Source of the DNA: Pseudomonadota bacterium
GTDB taxonomy: Bacteria > Pseudomonadota > Gammaproteobacteria > Burkholderiales > Burkholderiaceae_F
Direction: 5' to 3'
DNA length: 64,000 nt
NCBI GenBank assembly: GCA_029778535.1
Contig: JAKOQB010000178.1
Location: 1-64,000 of the forward strand
Positions 41,028 to 50,510 of this stretch are shown here, piece by piece. The translations under genes were made by a program, and so were the position numbers. A model generated the notes under the pieces. The model was not told where the DNA came from. It was given only the letters and a program-made list of their open reading frames with translations, and ran no database searches. The stretch's first letter is position 1, and every line of letters starts with the position of its first letter.

Positions 41028-41705
41028 ATGCGAGCGCTGAAGCCGAAGAAGACGCTGGTCGAGCAGGCGTACGACGCCATCCTGGATGCGATCTGCGACG
41101 GCACGCTGGCGCCGGGGGAGCGCGTCACGCAGGACGAGCTGGCCGCGCGCCTGCACGTGTCGCGCCAGCCGGTGCTGACCGCGCTCGGCCTGCTCAAGCA
41201 GCAGGGCTTCCTGATCGATCACGGGCGGCGCGGCCTGGCCGTGGCGCCCGTCGACCCGGCGCGCTTCGAGGCCATCTATCAGATCCGCTCCGCACTGGAG
41301 CCGCTGGCGGCAAAGCTTGCCACGCAACGGATGACGCCCGAGCTGATCGAGCGCGGCCGCGCGATCGTCGCGCACGGGCGCAAGGTCGCCGCCGCCGGCG
41401 ACGCGAAGGCGACGCTGCAGGCCGATGTCGACTTTCACAACTTCATCTACGAGGCGAGCGGCAATCCGCTGATCGTCGAGACGATGCAGCTGCATTGGCA
41501 GCACCTGCGCCGCGCGATGGGCGAGGTGCTGCGCCGGCCGCGGATGACGCAGCAAGTTTGGCGCGAGCACGCGGCCGTGCTGGAGGCGATGGCGGACGGC
41601 GACGGCACGGCCTCCGCGCGGCTGCTGCAGCAGCACGTCGACGGGGCGCGCGTGCGCGTGGGCGAGGAGATCGCGGCCATGGCGCAGCAACGCAAAGCCG
41701 CGTGA
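41028..41705 (+). CDS. GntR family regulator, FCD domain
   Basis: A 225-residue repressor-type protein. N-terminal winged helix: TLVEQAYDAILDAICDGTLAPGERV and ARLHVSRQPVLTALGLLKQQG (about residues 10-65). C-terminal all-helical FCD ligand domain (about 80-215) with metal/ligand-site residues in DVDFHNFIYEASGN. Ligand unknown; a 2-hydroxyisobutyrate-pathway acid or CoA ester is likely from context. Start ATG 41028 is chosen by family N-terminus; ATG 40995 or GTG 40977 in the same frame are possible. The stop overlaps the next start (TGATG). Confidence 0.9.
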   Translation: MRALKPKKTLVEQAYDAILDAICDGTLAPGERVTQDELAARLHVSRQPVLTALGLLKQQGFLIDHGRRGLAVAPVDPARFEAIYQIRSALEPLAAKLATQRMTPELIERGRAIVAHGRKVAAAGDAKATLQADVDFHNFIYEASGNPLIVETMQLHWQHLRRAMGEVLRRPRMTQQVWREHAAVLEAMADGDGTASARLLQQHVDGARVRVGEEIAAMAQQRKAA

Positions 41706-42511
41706 TGGAGCTGCGCCGCGCGGCACTCGACGCGCTGCTGGTCACCGATCCGCCCGCCAAGTGCGCGGCGGTGCAGGCGATCGCCGCGGCCGAGCCGCCG
41801 ATCGACTGCGCCGCGCAATTGGCCGCGCCGGCCGGCGTCGCGCTGCCGGGCCGTCCGGCGCGGCCGCGGCTCGTCGCGCCGTCGCAGGTCGCCGAGCGAG
41901 GCGCGGGCACAAAGAGCGGCCGCGCGGCGCTGCTGCACGCGCTCGCGCACATCGAGTTCAATGCGATCAACCTCGCGCTCGATGCGGTGTGGCGCTTCGC
42001 CGGCCTGCCGGCCGACTTCTACCGCGACTGGATCAACGTGGCCGGCGAAGAGGCGCGGCACTTCGCGCTGCTCGCCGAACGCCTCGCCGCGCTCGGCAGC
42101 CGTTATGGCGACTTCGACGCGCACGATGGCCTGTGGGAGATGGCGGACAAGACGCGCGAATCCGCGCTGGTGCGCATGGCGATCGTGCCGCGCGTGCTGG
42201 AAGCGCGCGGGCTGGACGCTGCGCCGCTGGTGCGCGCAAAGCTCGCACGCGCGGGCGACGATCAATCAGCGGCGGTGCTCGACGTGATTCTGCGCGACGA
42301 GATCGGCCACGTCGCGATCGGCAACCGCTGGTTCCGCTTTCTCTGCGCGGCCGCGGGGCGCGATCCGGCGGCGGTCGATGCGGCCGCGCGCAGCACCTGC
42401 GGCGCGCCCGCGCCGCGTCCGCCGTTCAACCTCGTCGCGCGGCGCGCGGCGGCCTTCGACGCGGAAGAACTGGCGGCGCTTGCCGCCGGTCAATCATCCG
42501 CCTATCGGTGA
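41705..42511 (+). CDS. DUF455 ferritin-like protein
   Basis: A 268-residue helical protein of the DUF455 family. Probable di-metal ligands are in HALAHIEFNAINLALD, AGEEARHF and RDEIGHVAIG (Glu and His on four helices), as in ferritin-like oxidases. Reaction unknown. It is coupled to the GntR gene by a start/stop overlap, but the family is widespread and usually not tied to this pathway. Confidence 0.88.
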   Translation: MELRRAALDALLVTDPPAKCAAVQAIAAAEPPIDCAAQLAAPAGVALPGRPARPRLVAPSQVAERGAGTKSGRAALLHALAHIEFNAINLALDAVWRFAGLPADFYRDWINVAGEEARHFALLAERLAALGSRYGDFDAHDGLWEMADKTRESALVRMAIVPRVLEARGLDAAPLVRAKLARAGDDQSAAVLDVILRDEIGHVAIGNRWFRFLCAAAGRDPAAVDAAARSTCGAPAPRPPFNLVARRAAAFDAEELAALAAGQSSAYR

Positions 42512-42580
42512 TCAAGGGACGTTGAGACCGCAGCCATTGGACGCTACATTTGGCGCGGCTACGCGAACCCTGGATCGGAC

Positions 42581-42919
42581 ATGGGCCTCTTCGACGGAAT
42601 CCGCACGCTGTTGAACGTGCGCGTGGAACGCGCCCGCGGCCAGCGCGGTCCGAAGCCGCGACTGGGCGCCAAGATCCAGCTCGGCGACGTCCGCATCAGC
42701 GTGCAGTCCGGCCTCACCGACGACATGTGGGGCTGGCTGCAGGAGCAGGGCTGGCGCGAGATCACGCGCCGGCCCGACCGCCGCCACTACCGCGACGTGC
42801 CGCCGTCAATGGTTACCAAGCTCTTCGATGCGCCGCCGGGCGATCGGCTGGAGCTGATGAAGGACGCGATGTTCGCTGCCGTTGCCAAGCCGTTGGCATC
42901 GCTCGATCGGCGCCGCTGA
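42581..42919 (+). CDS. Conserved small protein, unknown function
   Basis: A 112-residue basic protein (MGLFDGIRTLLNVRVERARGQ and onward), with a Trp-rich middle (DDMWGWLQEQGWREITRRPDRRHYRD). No signal peptide or membrane helix. It looks like a genuine gene from its codon pattern and compact spacing, but the family is not recognised. It is convergent with the acyl-CoA synthetase gene, 13 bp between stops. Confidence 0.7.
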   Translation: MGLFDGIRTLLNVRVERARGQRGPKPRLGAKIQLGDVRISVQSGLTDDMWGWLQEQGWREITRRPDRRHYRDVPPSMVTKLFDAPPGDRLELMKDAMFAAVAKPLASLDRRR

Positions 42920-42932
42920 CCGCGCGTGCCGA

Positions 42933-44603
42933 TCAAGCCGCGCCGGCGGCCCGGCGCGCCTCGAGCTCGCGCAGCACGCGCCGCTGCACCTTGCCGGTCG
43001 TCGTCATCGGCAACTGGTCGATGAACTCGATCTCCTTCGGATACTCGTACGGCGCCAGCTTGCCGCGCACGTGCGCCTGCAGTTGGCCGACGAGGTTCGC
43101 ATCGCCGGTGGCGCCCGGCGCCAGCACGACGAACGCCTTGACGACCGCGCCACGCTGCGCGTCGGGCTTCGGCACCACCGCGACGTTCACGACCGCCGGG
43201 TGTTTCAGCAGGCAGTTCTCGATCTCGCTCGGGCCGATGCGGTAGCCGGCGGCCTTGAACATGTCGTCGGCGCGGCCCTGGTACCACAGGTAGTCCTGTT
43301 CGTCGCGCGACGCCAGGTCGCCGGTGCGGCACCATGAATCGTCGGGCGGTCCGGTGAACTTGCGCCGCGTCGCTTCCGGGTTCTTCCAGTACTCGATGAA
43401 GAAGACCGGGTCGGGATGGCCGTGGATGTCGCGCCGGTGCACCGCGACCTCGCCCGTGGCGCCCGCCGGCAGCTCGCACCCGTCGTCGTCGATGACCGCG
43501 ACGCGATGGCCTGGATACGGCCGCCCCATCGCGCCGGCACGCGCCGGCCAGCGCGCCTGCGAATTGCCGACGATGTAGTTCATCTCGGTCTGGCCGAACA
43601 TCTCGTTGACCGTGATGCCCAGTTCGGCCCGCGTCCACTCGAACACGGTGGTTCCGACCGATTCGCCCGCGCTCATGATCGCGCGCAGGGCGAGCGTCGC
43701 GCGCGCGCCGTTCCACGCCGGCGAGCGCATCATCATCTTCAGCGCGGTCGGGAACAGGAACGTGTTGGTCACGCGGTAGCGCTGCATCAGGTCCAGCGCG
43801 CGCTCCGGCGCGAAGCGGCCGTTGAAGCCTACGATCGGAAATCCGAAGTACAGCGTCGGCAGCAGCGCGTCCATCAGCCCGCCGGTCCACGCCCAGTCGG
43901 CCGGCGACCAGAACACGTCGCGCGGCTGCGGAAACCAGTCCTGCGAGCACACGAAGCCCGGCAGGTTGCCGATCAGCGCGCTGTGCGGCATCAACGCGCC
44001 CTTCGGCGGGCCGGTGGTGCCGCTGGTGTAGATCAGCAGCGCGGGATCGGTCGCGAGCGTCGTGACCGGCTCGAAGCGGTCCGATGCGCGCGCCAGCAGT
44101 TCGCTCCAGCGCCGCGCGCCCTGCGCTTCCGCGCCCGCGCTGATCACGTGCTTGAACTGCGGACACGCCGCGCGCACCGTCTGCACCGCGGCGAGCGCCG
44201 CGTCGTCGCAGATTGCGGCGACCGCCGCGCTGTTCTGCAGCCGGTACTCCAGCGCCTCCGGGCCGAACAGGACCGACAGCGGCATCGCGATCGCACCCAT
44301 CTGGTAGATCGCGATGTGCGCGATCGCCGTCTCTGGCCGCTGTGGCAGCAGGATCGCGACGCGGTCGCCGCGCGCCACGCCGAGCGCCGCGAGCGCGTTC
44401 GACAACCGGTTCGCATCGGCCTGCAGCGCCGCGTACGTGTACTTTTCGCGCGTGCCGCGCTCGTCCTCGTAATGGATCGCGACGCGCGACGTCTCCGGCG
44501 CCCAGCGGCGCGCGCACACCGCAGCGATGTTGAACTCGCGCGGAACGTGCCAGCGGAAATCCTCGTACAGCGAGCGGTAGGGGTCGGGGCGGGATCGGGG
44601 CAT
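42933..44603 (-). CDS. Acyl-CoA synthetase (AMP-forming)
   Basis: A 556-residue ANL-superfamily ligase of the acetyl/propionyl/medium-chain acyl-CoA synthetase type. ATP loop LIYTSGTTGPPKGALMPH (near residue 195), MFGQTEMNYIVG, YLWYQGRADDMFKAAGYRIGPSEIE, and the C-terminal catalytic Lys in PMTTTGKVQRR are all present. Substrate not determined; short- or medium-chain fatty acids are likely. Start ATG 44603 gives MPRSRPDPYRSLYEDFRW, usual for the family. It is divergent from the alpha/beta hydrolase. Confidence 0.92.
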   Translation of the reverse strand: MPRSRPDPYRSLYEDFRWHVPREFNIAAVCARRWAPETSRVAIHYEDERGTREKYTYAALQADANRLSNALAALGVARGDRVAILLPQRPETAIAHIAIYQMGAIAMPLSVLFGPEALEYRLQNSAAVAAICDDAALAAVQTVRAACPQFKHVISAGAEAQGARRWSELLARASDRFEPVTTLATDPALLIYTSGTTGPPKGALMPHSALIGNLPGFVCSQDWFPQPRDVFWSPADWAWTGGLMDALLPTLYFGFPIVGFNGRFAPERALDLMQRYRVTNTFLFPTALKMMMRSPAWNGARATLALRAIMSAGESVGTTVFEWTRAELGITVNEMFGQTEMNYIVGNSQARWPARAGAMGRPYPGHRVAVIDDDGCELPAGATGEVAVHRRDIHGHPDPVFFIEYWKNPEATRRKFTGPPDDSWCRTGDLASRDEQDYLWYQGRADDMFKAAGYRIGPSEIENCLLKHPAVVNVAVVPKPDAQRGAVVKAFVVLAPGATGDANLVGQLQAHVRGKLAPYEYPKEIEFIDQLPMTTTGKVQRRVLRELEARRAAGAA

Positions 44604-44668
44604 GGTCGGGCGGCGGCTTGGTATCGTCGTGGCGGCGATCATCCTCCAACGGCGCTGGCCACCGCAAC

Positions 44669-45538
44669 ATGAAACCCTCGCACTCCCGCTTCGTCGAACT
44701 GCGCCGGCTGCGCTACCACGTGCGCGAGTGGGGCAGCGCGGGCGCGCCGAAGCTCGTGCTGCTGCATGGCTGGATGGACGTGTCGGCGTCGTTCCAGTTC
44801 GTGGTCGACGAGCTGGAGCGCGACTGGCACGTACTGGCGCCCGACTGGCGCGGCTACGGGCTGACCGCGTGGACCTCGGCCGACTGCTACTGGTTTCCCG
44901 ATTACCTGGCCGACCTCGATTTCCTGCTCGATGCGCTCGCGCCCGGCGAAGTCGTGCGCATCGTCGGCCACAGCATGGGTGGCAACGTCGCGCTGATGTA
45001 TGCGGGAATCCGACCCGCGCGCGTGGCGTCGGTGGTCAACCTCGAAGGCTTCGGGCTGAAAGGCACCACGCCCGACATGGCGCCGGAGCGCTACGCGCGC
45101 TGGATCGACGAACTGAAGGAACCCGCGAGTCTGCGCGACTACGGCTCGCTGGGCGAAGTGGCCGAGCGGCTGCGGCGGAACAATCCGCGGCTGGCGCCGG
45201 AGGCGGCGATGTTCCTCGCGGCGCACTGGTCGCAGCCGACGCCGGACGGTCGCTATCGCATCGCCGGCGACCCGGCGCACAGGATCGTCAATCCGGTGCT
45301 GTATCGGCTGGACGAGATCGAAGCCTGCTGGGCGCGCATCGCCGCCCCGGTGCTGTGGGTGCAGGCCGAACACACCGACGCGCATCGGTGGGCCGGCGGC
45401 CAGGACGAGATCGACCGGCGGCGCCGATTCGTTCCAAACGTGCAGCAGGCGACCGTCGCCGGCGCGGGCCACATGCTTCATCACGACCAGCCGCGCGCGG
45501 TGGCTGAACTGATCGAGCGGTTCTTCGGGCCCGCGTGA
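44669..45538 (+). CDS. Alpha/beta hydrolase
   Basis: A 289-residue hydrolase. Oxyanion loop LLHGWMD, nucleophile elbow GHSMGG (Ser near residue 109) and the C-terminal His in GAGHMLHHDQP fit an esterase/lipase-type alpha/beta fold with no lid domain recognised beyond the usual cap. Substrate unknown. Start ATG 44669 begins MKPSHSRFVELRRLRYH. It lies 41 bp before the PHP phosphatase gene on the same strand. Confidence 0.9.
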   Translation: MKPSHSRFVELRRLRYHVREWGSAGAPKLVLLHGWMDVSASFQFVVDELERDWHVLAPDWRGYGLTAWTSADCYWFPDYLADLDFLLDALAPGEVVRIVGHSMGGNVALMYAGIRPARVASVVNLEGFGLKGTTPDMAPERYARWIDELKEPASLRDYGSLGEVAERLRRNNPRLAPEAAMFLAAHWSQPTPDGRYRIAGDPAHRIVNPVLYRLDEIEACWARIAAPVLWVQAEHTDAHRWAGGQDEIDRRRRFVPNVQQATVAGAGHMLHHDQPRAVAELIERFFGPA

Positions 45539-45579
45539 CCGGCGCTGAGCCGCGCGCATGCGCCACCTACAATGGCGGC

Positions 45580-46431
45580 ATGCCGCCTGCACTGCATTCG
45601 CTGAACGCCGATCTGCACTCGCATTCCGCGGTCTCCGACGGCGCCCTGTCGCCGCGCGCGCTGGTCAGGCGCGCGCGCGAGCAGCGGGTCGAGCTCTTCG
45701 CGCTGACCGATCACGACACCGTCGACGGCGTCGCCGAGGCGCAGGCCGCGGCGGCCGAGGTCGGCCTTCGCTTCATTGCGGGCGTGGAAGTATCGGTCAC
45801 ATGGGCCGGCGAGACCGTGCACATCGTGGGGCTCGGCATCGATGCCGCGGACGCGACCCTGCGCGCCGGGCTCGCCGACGTGCGCGCCGGGCGGCTGCAG
45901 CGCGGGCGCGAGATGGGCGATCAGCTCGCGCGCGCCGGCATCGACGGCGCGTTCGACGGCGCGCTCGCGCTGGCCGGCAATCCCGACCTGCTGTCGCGCA
46001 CGCACTTCGCGCGTTACCTCGTGATGACCGGCCGCTGCGCTGATACGCGCGAAGTGTTCCGCCGCTATCTGGTCGCGGGCAGGCCGGGCTACGTGCCGCA
46101 CCGCTGGGCGCGGCTTGCCGACGCGGTGCGCTGGATCCGCGTGGCCGGCGGCATCGCGGTGCTCGCGCATCCGGGCCGCTACAAGTACGACGAACTGCAG
46201 CTCGACGCGCTGCTGTCGGAATTCAAGGCGCTCGGCGGCGCGGCAATCGAGGTCGCGACCAGCAATCACGGCGCGCACGAGGCGAAGCGCTTCGCGCAGC
46301 ATGCGCGCACGTTCGGCTTCGAGGCGTCGCGCGGCAGCGACTTCCACAGCCCGACCGATGCCGACGTGGAGCTTGGCCGCGTCGATCCGCTGCCGTTGTC
46401 GCTCGTGCCGGTCTGGCATCGCTTCGCCTGA
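45580..46431 (+). CDS. rnm: PHP-domain phosphoesterase (YciV/TrpH type)
   Basis: A 283-residue PHP protein. Metal-binding HxH in DLHSHSAVSDG (residues 9-19), LTDHDTVDG, a Glu in GVEVS, the His in LAHPGRY and the DxH in GSDFHSP form the trinuclear site. Family members are 5'-3' exoribonucleases/3',5'-nucleoside bisphosphate phosphatases (E. coli YciV/RNase AM). It is followed by YciO-like and site-2 protease genes and trpS, a conserved order in this group. Confidence 0.9.
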   Translation: MPPALHSLNADLHSHSAVSDGALSPRALVRRAREQRVELFALTDHDTVDGVAEAQAAAAEVGLRFIAGVEVSVTWAGETVHIVGLGIDAADATLRAGLADVRAGRLQRGREMGDQLARAGIDGAFDGALALAGNPDLLSRTHFARYLVMTGRCADTREVFRRYLVAGRPGYVPHRWARLADAVRWIRVAGGIAVLAHPGRYKYDELQLDALLSEFKALGGAAIEVATSNHGAHEAKRFAQHARTFGFEASRGSDFHSPTDADVELGRVDPLPLSLVPVWHRFA

Positions 46432-46439
46432 CCGCCGCG

Positions 46440-47066
46440 ATGGCGCAGCTCTTCGCGGTTCATCCGGTCAATCCGCAGCTGCGCCTGCTGCGGCAGGCCG
46501 CGCAGCTGATCGACCACGGCGCGGTGGCGGCGATTCCGACCGATTCGTCGTACGCGCTGGTGTGCCATCTCGACGACAAGCCGGCGGCGGATCGGCTGCG
46601 GCGCATCCGCCGCGTCGACGAGCGCCATCACCTGACGCTGCTGTGCCGCGACCTGTCGGAGATCGCCAATTACGCAAAGGTCGACAACGCGCAGTACCGG
46701 CTGCTCAGGCAGGTGACGCCGGGGCCGTACACGTTCATCCTCGAGGCCACGCGCGAGGTGCCGCGCCGGCTGTCGCATCCGTCGCGCAAGACCATCGGCA
46801 TCCGCGTGCCCGAGCATCCGGTCGCGCTCGGACTGCTCGACGTGCTCGGCCAGCCGCTGATCTCGACCACGCTGCTGCTGCCCGGCGACGAGATGCCGCT
46901 GAACGACGCGGCGCTGATCGTCGAGCGCATCGGCCACGATGTCGATCTGATCATCGACGCCGGGGCGTGCGGCCTCGAGCCGACGACCGTCGTCGACCTG
47001 AGCGGCAAGGAAGCGGTGCTGATACGTCGCGGCCGCGGTCCGGTCGAGGCACTCGGCCTGCGCTGA
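46440..47066 (+). CDS. YciO/Sua5-type protein (threonylcarbamoyl-AMP synthase-like)
   Basis: A 208-residue YrdC/Sua5-domain protein (GAVAAIPTDSSYALVCHLDD, KPAADRLRRIRRVDERHHLTLLC, RKTIGIRVPEHP). YrdC relatives make threonylcarbamoyl-AMP for tRNA t6A. The YciO branch is a paralogue with uncertain activity, and context (next to the YciV-type PHP gene) points to YciO. It starts 8 bp after the PHP gene. Confidence 0.9.
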   Translation: MAQLFAVHPVNPQLRLLRQAAQLIDHGAVAAIPTDSSYALVCHLDDKPAADRLRRIRRVDERHHLTLLCRDLSEIANYAKVDNAQYRLLRQVTPGPYTFILEATREVPRRLSHPSRKTIGIRVPEHPVALGLLDVLGQPLISTTLLLPGDEMPLNDAALIVERIGHDVDLIIDAGACGLEPTTVVDLSGKEAVLIRRGRGPVEALGLR

Positions 47067-47080
47067 TAGACTCTGCCGCG

Positions 47081-47728
47081 ATGGAAGGCCTCATCCAGAC
47101 CATCACGGTCTACGCAATCCCCGTCCTGCTCGCGATCACCCTGCACGAAGCCGCGCACGGTTACGTGGCGCGCATGTTCGGCGACACGACCGCGTATGCG
47201 GCGGGTCGCGTCACGCTCAATCCGCTGAAGCACATCGATCCGATCGGCACGATCATCGTGCCGGCGGCGATCCTGCTGCTGGCCAAGCTCGCGGGCGGGC
47301 CGGGTTTCCTGTTCGGCTGGGCCAAGCCGGTGCCGGTCAATTTCGCACGCCTGCGCAATCCGAAGCAGGACATGGTGTGGGTGGCGGGCGCGGGGCCGGC
47401 GTCCAATCTGCTGATGGCGATCGGCTGGGCGCTGTTCCTGAAATCCCAGTTCGCGCTCGGGCTGCACGAAGCGTTCTTCACCGAGATGGCGAAGGCGGGC
47501 ATCCTGGTCAACATCGGCCTGATGGCGCTGAACCTGCTGCCGGTGCCGCCGCTCGACGGTGGACGCATCGTGGTCGGACTGCTGCCGCACCGGCTGGCGT
47601 ACCAGTTCGCGCGCATCGAGCCGTACGGACTGTTCATCGTGCTGGCGCTGCTCGCGACCAACACGCTGGGGTTCTTTCTCGAGCCCTTCTATCACTTCGG
47701 CCTGGCGGTCGTAGAGATCTTTCTCTGA
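47081..47728 (+). CDS. Site-2 protease family (M50) membrane metalloprotease
   Basis: A 215-residue polytopic protease. The zinc motif HEAAH (in LLAITLHEAAHGYVARMFGD, residues 20-24) lies in a membrane helix, and the third ligand is in NLLPVPPLDGGRI (Asp, about residue 158). This is the small group III S2P type without a PDZ domain. Substrate unknown. It lies directly before trpS (2-bp gap), a very common order in betaproteobacteria. Confidence 0.93.
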   Translation: MEGLIQTITVYAIPVLLAITLHEAAHGYVARMFGDTTAYAAGRVTLNPLKHIDPIGTIIVPAAILLLAKLAGGPGFLFGWAKPVPVNFARLRNPKQDMVWVAGAGPASNLLMAIGWALFLKSQFALGLHEAFFTEMAKAGILVNIGLMALNLLPVPPLDGGRIVVGLLPHRLAYQFARIEPYGLFIVLALLATNTLGFFLEPFYHFGLAVVEIFL

Positions 47729-47730
47729 CC

Positions 47731-48933
47731 ATGTTCATCGATCGCGTCCTTTCCGGCATGCGTCCGACCGGCGCGCTGCACATCGGCCACTTTCACGGCG
47801 CGCTGAAGAACTGGGTCAAGCTGCAGGACGAGCACCCGTGCTTCTTCTTCGTCGCCGACTGGCACGCGCTGACCACGCACTACGAATCGCCCGAGGTGCT
47901 CGAAGACAGCGTGTGGGACATGCTGGTCGACTGGTTCGCCGCCGGCATCGATCCGCAGAAGGCGACCGTGTTCATCCAGTCGCGCGTGCCCGAGCACGCC
48001 GAGCTGTTCCTGCTGCTGGCGATGGCCACCCCGCTCGGCTGGCTGGAGCGCGTGCCGACCTACAAGGACCAGATCGAGAAACTGAAGGAACGCGATCTGT
48101 CGACGTACGGCTTCCTCGGCTATCCGCTGATGCAGGCGGCCGACATCCTGATCTACCGCGCCAACATGGTGCCGGTCGGCGAGGACCAGGTGCCGCACAT
48201 CGAGATGACGCGCGAGATCGCGCGCCGCTTCAACCACCTGTTCGGCAGCGAGCCGGGCTTCGAGGAAAAGGCGAACGCCGCGGTCAGGAAGCTCGGCGCC
48301 AAGCGCGCCAAGCTGTACAAGGAGCTGCGCGCGAAGTATCAGGAACACGGCGAGCAGGACGCGCTCGACGCCGCGCGCGCGCTGCTCGCCGAGGCGCAGA
48401 GCCTGTCGATGGGCGATCGCGAGCGGCTGTTCGGGTACCTCGAAGGCGCGCGACGCGTGATCCTGACCGAGCCTGCGGCGCTGCTGACCGAGGTGCCGAG
48501 GCTGCCGGGGCTCGACGGTCAGAAGATGTCCAAGAGCGGCGGCAACGCGGTGCTGATGCGCGAGGAGCCGAAGGTGCTGGCGCAGAAGATCCGCACGATG
48601 CCGACCGATCCGGCGCGCGTGCGCCGTACCGACCCGGGCGACCCCGAGAAATGCCCGGTGTGGCAACTGCACCTGGTCTATTCGAACGACGACACGCGCG
48701 CGTGGGTGCAGAAGGGCTGCCGCAGCGCCGGCATCGGCTGCCTGGAGTGCAAGCAGCCGGTGATCGACGCGATGGTGCGCGAGCAGGAGCCGTGGCGCAA
48801 CCGCGCGCAGCCGTATCTGGACGATCCGTCGTTGCTGCGCTCGATCGTCGCCGACGGCTGCGACCGCGCGCGCGCCGCGGCGCAGGAAACGATGCGCGAC
48901 GTGCGCGAGGCGATGGGCCTCGCGTACTCCTGA
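47731..48933 (+). CDS. trpS: Tryptophan--tRNA ligase
   Basis: A 400-residue class Ic synthetase. HIGH is at residues 17-20 (GALHIGHFHG) and KMSKS follows GQ near residue 265 (DGQKMSKSGGN). It has the longer C-terminal region of the bacterial form with an inserted helical part (AKYQEHGEQDALDAAR). Start ATG 47731 begins MFIDRVLSGMRPTG. Confidence 0.97.
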   Translation: MFIDRVLSGMRPTGALHIGHFHGALKNWVKLQDEHPCFFFVADWHALTTHYESPEVLEDSVWDMLVDWFAAGIDPQKATVFIQSRVPEHAELFLLLAMATPLGWLERVPTYKDQIEKLKERDLSTYGFLGYPLMQAADILIYRANMVPVGEDQVPHIEMTREIARRFNHLFGSEPGFEEKANAAVRKLGAKRAKLYKELRAKYQEHGEQDALDAARALLAEAQSLSMGDRERLFGYLEGARRVILTEPAALLTEVPRLPGLDGQKMSKSGGNAVLMREEPKVLAQKIRTMPTDPARVRRTDPGDPEKCPVWQLHLVYSNDDTRAWVQKGCRSAGIGCLECKQPVIDAMVREQEPWRNRAQPYLDDPSLLRSIVADGCDRARAAAQETMRDVREAMGLAYS

Positions 48934-48948
48934 GCGCCGCCGCAGCCG

Positions 48949-49563
48949 ATGGCCGACCCGCGCATCCGCGCGATCGCAACGCCGCGCAGCGCCGCGCAGG
49001 GCGACGCGCATGCGCTGGCCGAGCCGTCGCCGTGGGTGCAGCGCTTTGCCGCGCTGGTGCCGCCGGGCAGCCGCGTGCTCGACGTCGCGTGCGGGCACGG
49101 CCGGCACGCGCTGCTGTTCGCCGCGCAGCGTTGCCTGGTCGACGCGGTCGACATCGACCCCGCCTGCGCGAGTGCGTACGAGGACGCGCCGCTGGTCACG
49201 TTCCGGCGCGCCGACATCGAAAACGGGCCGTGGCCGTATCGCGGCCGGCAGTTCGATGCGATCGTCGTGGCCAACTACCTGCACCGCGCGCTGTTTCCGG
49301 TCCTGGCCGACGCGCTGGCCCCCGGCGGCGTGCTGATCTACGAGACGTTTGCGCTCGGCAACGAGCGCTACGGCAAGCCGAGCAATCCGGCGTTCCTGCT
49401 GAAGCCGCGCGAGCTTATCGACGTGTTCGGCATCGCGCTGCACGTGCTCGCGTACGAGGAGGGCATGGTCAGCCTGCCGCGCGTGGCGCGCGTGCAGCGG
49501 CTGGCAGCGGTGCGCCCCGGACGCGCGCGCGACGCGTTCCTGCGCCTCGACGCCGATCGCTGA
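48949..49563 (+). CDS. SAM-dependent methyltransferase
   Basis: A 204-residue class I methyltransferase. Motif I VLDVACGHGRHALLFA (residues 43-58), an acidic residue ending strand 2 (VDAVDID) and FDAIVVANYLHR as motif IV are visible. It resembles TehB-like or Rv-type small methyltransferases; the substrate is unknown. Stands between trpS and dapA on the same strand. Confidence 0.88.
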   Translation: MADPRIRAIATPRSAAQGDAHALAEPSPWVQRFAALVPPGSRVLDVACGHGRHALLFAAQRCLVDAVDIDPACASAYEDAPLVTFRRADIENGPWPYRGRQFDAIVVANYLHRALFPVLADALAPGGVLIYETFALGNERYGKPSNPAFLLKPRELIDVFGIALHVLAYEEGMVSLPRVARVQRLAAVRPGRARDAFLRLDADR

Positions 49564-49611
49564 TTCATCGCGACGGTAGAATCGCGCGATTTGCTCCCTG
49601 CGAGGAAACCC

Positions 49612-50487
<876 letters not shown>

Positions 50488-50510
50488 TCCGATCCCCGGG
50501 GAGACACTGG